Origin: an uncultured Bacilli bacterium
Lineage (GTDB): Bacteria > Bacillota_I > Bacilli_A > RF39 > UBA660
Reading direction: 5' to 3'
Assembly: GCA_944350405.1 (NCBI GenBank)
Contig: CALVPC010000061.1
Location: 1-6,071, forward strand
DNA: 6,071 bases
The notes under the pieces were generated by a model. The model ran no database searches and was not told the DNA's origin. It saw only the letters and a program-made list of their open reading frames with translations. The position numbers were made by a program, and so were the translations under genes. Position 1 is the first letter of the stretch, and each line of letters opens with the position of its first letter. Below, piece by piece: positions 4,131-6,071 of this stretch.

Positions 4131-6071
4131 TTAACGAGGAATTAAACTCAAACTAACCTTTCCTTTTTCCAAAGAAATATCATCTACATAGCAATCAATA
4201 ATATCACCAACACTAACAACTTCACTTGGATGTTTTATATATTTATTGGTAAGTTTAGAAATATGAGCAAGTCCATCATTATGAAGACCAATATCAATAA
4301 ATACCCCAAAATCTACTACATTACGCACTGTACCTTGCAACTTCATTCCTAAACTTAAATCTTTAATATCCAAAATATCACTTCGAAGTATAGGTTGAGG
4401 CATTTCATCTCTAGGATCTAGATTTGGTTTTTTAAGACATAAAATGACATCTTCTAAAGTATACTTATCTGTACCAAGATTATCTTTATAACTCATAATA
4501 TCAATTTCATCCAATTTTTGTATTAAACTACTAGATCCAATATCCTTAGTAGTAAATCCTAAAATCTCTAAAATTTTAAGTGCAATATCATAACTTTCTG
4601 GATGAATTGCTGTTTTATCTAACTCATTTTCTCCATCAGCAATACGTAAAAAACCAACAGCTTGTTCATATGTTTTATCAGAAAGCAATTTTTTCTTTTT
4701 AATTTCATCTCGTGAAGAAATTTTACCAACCTTCTCTCTATACTCAATTAACTTTAAACAAGTTTTTTTCGTAAGCCCCGATACATAACTAAGTAAAGAA
4801 CTAGAAGCAGTATTAATATTAACTCCTACACTATTAACACATTTTTCTACTACAAAATCTAAAGATTGTGAAAGCTTTTTTTGACTAACATCATGTTGAT
4901 AAAGACCAACACCAATACCTTCTGGAGGAATTTTAACAAGTTCCGCTAAAGGATCCTGTAGCCTTCTTGCAATACTTACAGCACTTCTTTTTTCAATTGC
5001 TAAATCAGGAAACTCTAAAGCAGCAATAGGAGAAGCACTATAAATAGAAGCTCCAGCTTCAGAAACAATAACATACTTACATGCTAAATTGTATTCACGA
5101 ATCATATCAGCACAAAATTTTTCAGACTCACGTGAAGCAGTACCATTACCAATAGCAATAATATCAACATTATAACGTTTAATAAGATCTATAACTATTT
5201 CTTTAGATAAACGAATTTTATCATCACTATTATTACTTAAAAAAGGCTTTATAACACAAGAATCTAAATATTTTCCATTTTTATCAATTACAGCAAGTTT
5301 ACATCCATTAACAAATCCAGGATCAAAACCAAGCACTATCTGTTCCTTCATTGGAGGAGTAAGCAAAAGAGCTTCTAAGTTCTTACCAAAATTATCTATT
5401 GCTGCTTCCTCCCCTTTTTCAGAAAGCTCAAAACGAATCTCTCTTTCAATCGAAGGAGCAATTAATCTCTTATAACTATCTTCTATTGCCTCTTTAACAC
5501 TATTTGAAACTGAAGACTTATCATCTTTTATTATTTTCTTTTCTAAAAAGTTAATAATATCATCTTTAGAAACATCAATAGACACAGTTAATATTTTTTC
5601 TTTTTCGCCACGATTTAATGCTAAAATACGATGTGGTTTAATAAATCTAACTGGCTCGTTATAGTCATAATACATTTCATACACTTTACCATCATCTAAA
5701 ACATTTTTTTTAATTTTAGAACTAATAACACCATTCTTATAAAAAAAGTTACGAATCCACTTGCGATAACTAGCATTATCACTAACCCATTCTGCAATGA
5801 TATACTTTGCACCTTCTAACTTTTCTTCTCTACTATCCACTTTACAATCATTATAAGAATCCAAAATTTCATCTAACTCTCTATTAGGAAAACTCATAAT
5901 TATTTTAGCAAGACCCTCTAAACCATTATTAATAGCAGTAGTAGCTTTAGTTTTCTTCTTTTCTTTATAAGGCCTATATATATCCTCAACATCCACTAAC
6001 TTTTCACATTCTAATATTTTAGTCTTCAATTCATCAGTAAGCATACCTTTTTCATCAATAAGTCTTATAAC
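4131..6071 (-). CDS. tex: Tex family S1 RNA-binding transcription accessory protein (5' end missing)
   Basis: The frame stays open through the window edge: codons 6071-6045 read VIRLIDEKG, matching the family's 'VLRLIEEQG' before the TEEL segment, so the true start lies beyond 6071 and about 70 N-terminal residues are missing. The visible 646 residues (numbered from 6071) show the Tex order: helical region with LVDVEDIYRPYK (25-36), YqgF/RNase H-like domain from GFDPG (248-252) to about 370, the IPPEGIGVGLYQHDVSQKKL stretch (381-400), helix-hairpin-helix region with VGVNINTAS (416-424) and QAVGFLRIADG (470-480), and a C-terminal S1 domain (about 572-645: G-TVRNVVDFGVFIDIG, GLAHISKL). Tex binds nucleic acids and affects transcription and stress tolerance in several bacteria; the YqgF fold is generally regarded as non-catalytic in this family. 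The gene heads the minus-strand series here. The family call is secure. Confidence 0.97.
   Translation of the reverse strand, partial: VIRLIDEKGMLTDELKTKILECEKLVDVEDIYRPYKEKKKTKATTAINNGLEGLAKIIMSFPNRELDEILDSYNDCKVDSREEKLEGAKYIIAEWVSDNASYRKWIRNFFYKNGVISSKIKKNVLDDGKVYEMYYDYNEPVRFIKPHRILALNRGEKEKILTVSIDVSKDDIINFLEKKIIKDDKSSVSNSVKEAIEDSYKRLIAPSIEREIRFELSEKGEEAAIDNFGKNLEALLLTPPMKEQIVLGFDPGFVNGCKLAVIDKNGKYLDSCVIKPFLSNNSDDKIRLSKEIVIDLIKRYNVDIIAIGNGTASRESEKFCADMIREYNLACKYVIVSEAGASIYSASPIAALEFPDLAIEKRSAVSIARRLQDPLAELVKIPPEGIGVGLYQHDVSQKKLSQSLDFVVEKCVNSVGVNINTASSSLLSYVSGLTKKTCLKLIEYREKVGKISSRDEIKKKKLLSDKTYEQAVGFLRIADGENELDKTAIHPESYDIALKILEILGFTTKDIGSSSLIQKLDEIDIMSYKDNLGTDKYTLEDVILCLKKPNLDPRDEMPQPILRSDILDIKDLSLGMKLQGTVRNVVDFGVFIDIGLHNDGLAHISKLTNKYIKHPSEVVSVGDIIDCYVDDISLEKGKVSLSLIPR

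Noticed and set aside
4131..6044. ATG at 6044 as the start of tex
   Set aside because: The frame continues to the window edge with family-typical residues (VIRLIDEKG), so this Met is internal and the gene is cut by the window.
1..6071. TGA reassigned to Trp (Mollicute-type code)
   Set aside because: No stop is TGA, but there is also no in-frame TGA, and the five Trp codons checked in tex, ylbD and ylbE are all TGG.

Overview
The window is AT-rich (very low GC), gene-dense bacterial chromosome with strong AGGAGG-type ribosome binding sites and short U-tailed terminators. All five Trp codons I checked are TGG, and no gene contains an in-frame TGA, so the standard bacterial code fits. Adjacent YlbD- and YlbE-like genes, a Tex homologue, AP endonuclease IV and ComGC/GspG-like prepilins point to a low-GC Firmicute of the Bacilli, possibly a reduced-genome gut lineage of the RF39 or Erysipelotrichales type. 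The lineage is inference; no rRNA or marker tree is available here.

Layout. Positions 1-389 hold almost no coding sequence: a 19-codon minus-strand ORF (127-186) with its own promoter and ribosome binding site, next to a dyad-symmetric motif at 90-121. It may be the remnant of a gene cut by an element lying to the left. The only sizeable plus-strand gene (390-1280) encodes an unusual membrane protein: a 140-residue Asn/Gln/Tyr-rich cytoplasmic tail, one transmembrane helix, and an external domain homologous to the head of a type IV prepilin encoded 1 kb away. It converges on nfo (endonuclease IV, 1286-2170), and the two share one bidirectional terminator that contains the end of nfo. All remaining genes lie on the minus strand.

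In minus-strand transcription order these are: tex (4131 to beyond 6071, 5' end missing); ylbD and ylbE (4063-3486, overlapping by 1 nt and closed by a terminator); a 57-residue pilin-like protein and a ComGC/GspG-like prepilin directly abutting it (3433-2804); a second prepilin with its own consensus promoter, strong ribosome binding site and terminator (2724-2266); and nfo with its own promoter.

How the genes fit together. The three class III-signal proteins probably feed a type IV pilus, competence pseudopilus or related surface filament whose ATPase, platform protein and prepilin peptidase are encoded elsewhere. The strong stand-alone expression signals of the 2266-2724 prepilin suggest the major subunit. 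The 390-1280 protein carries the same head domain on a non-cleavable membrane anchor. This pairing is the most novel feature of the window. Tex (RNA-binding transcription accessory factor), Nfo (base-excision repair) and YlbDE (poorly characterised Bacilli proteins) are housekeeping neighbours with no evident functional link to the filament genes.
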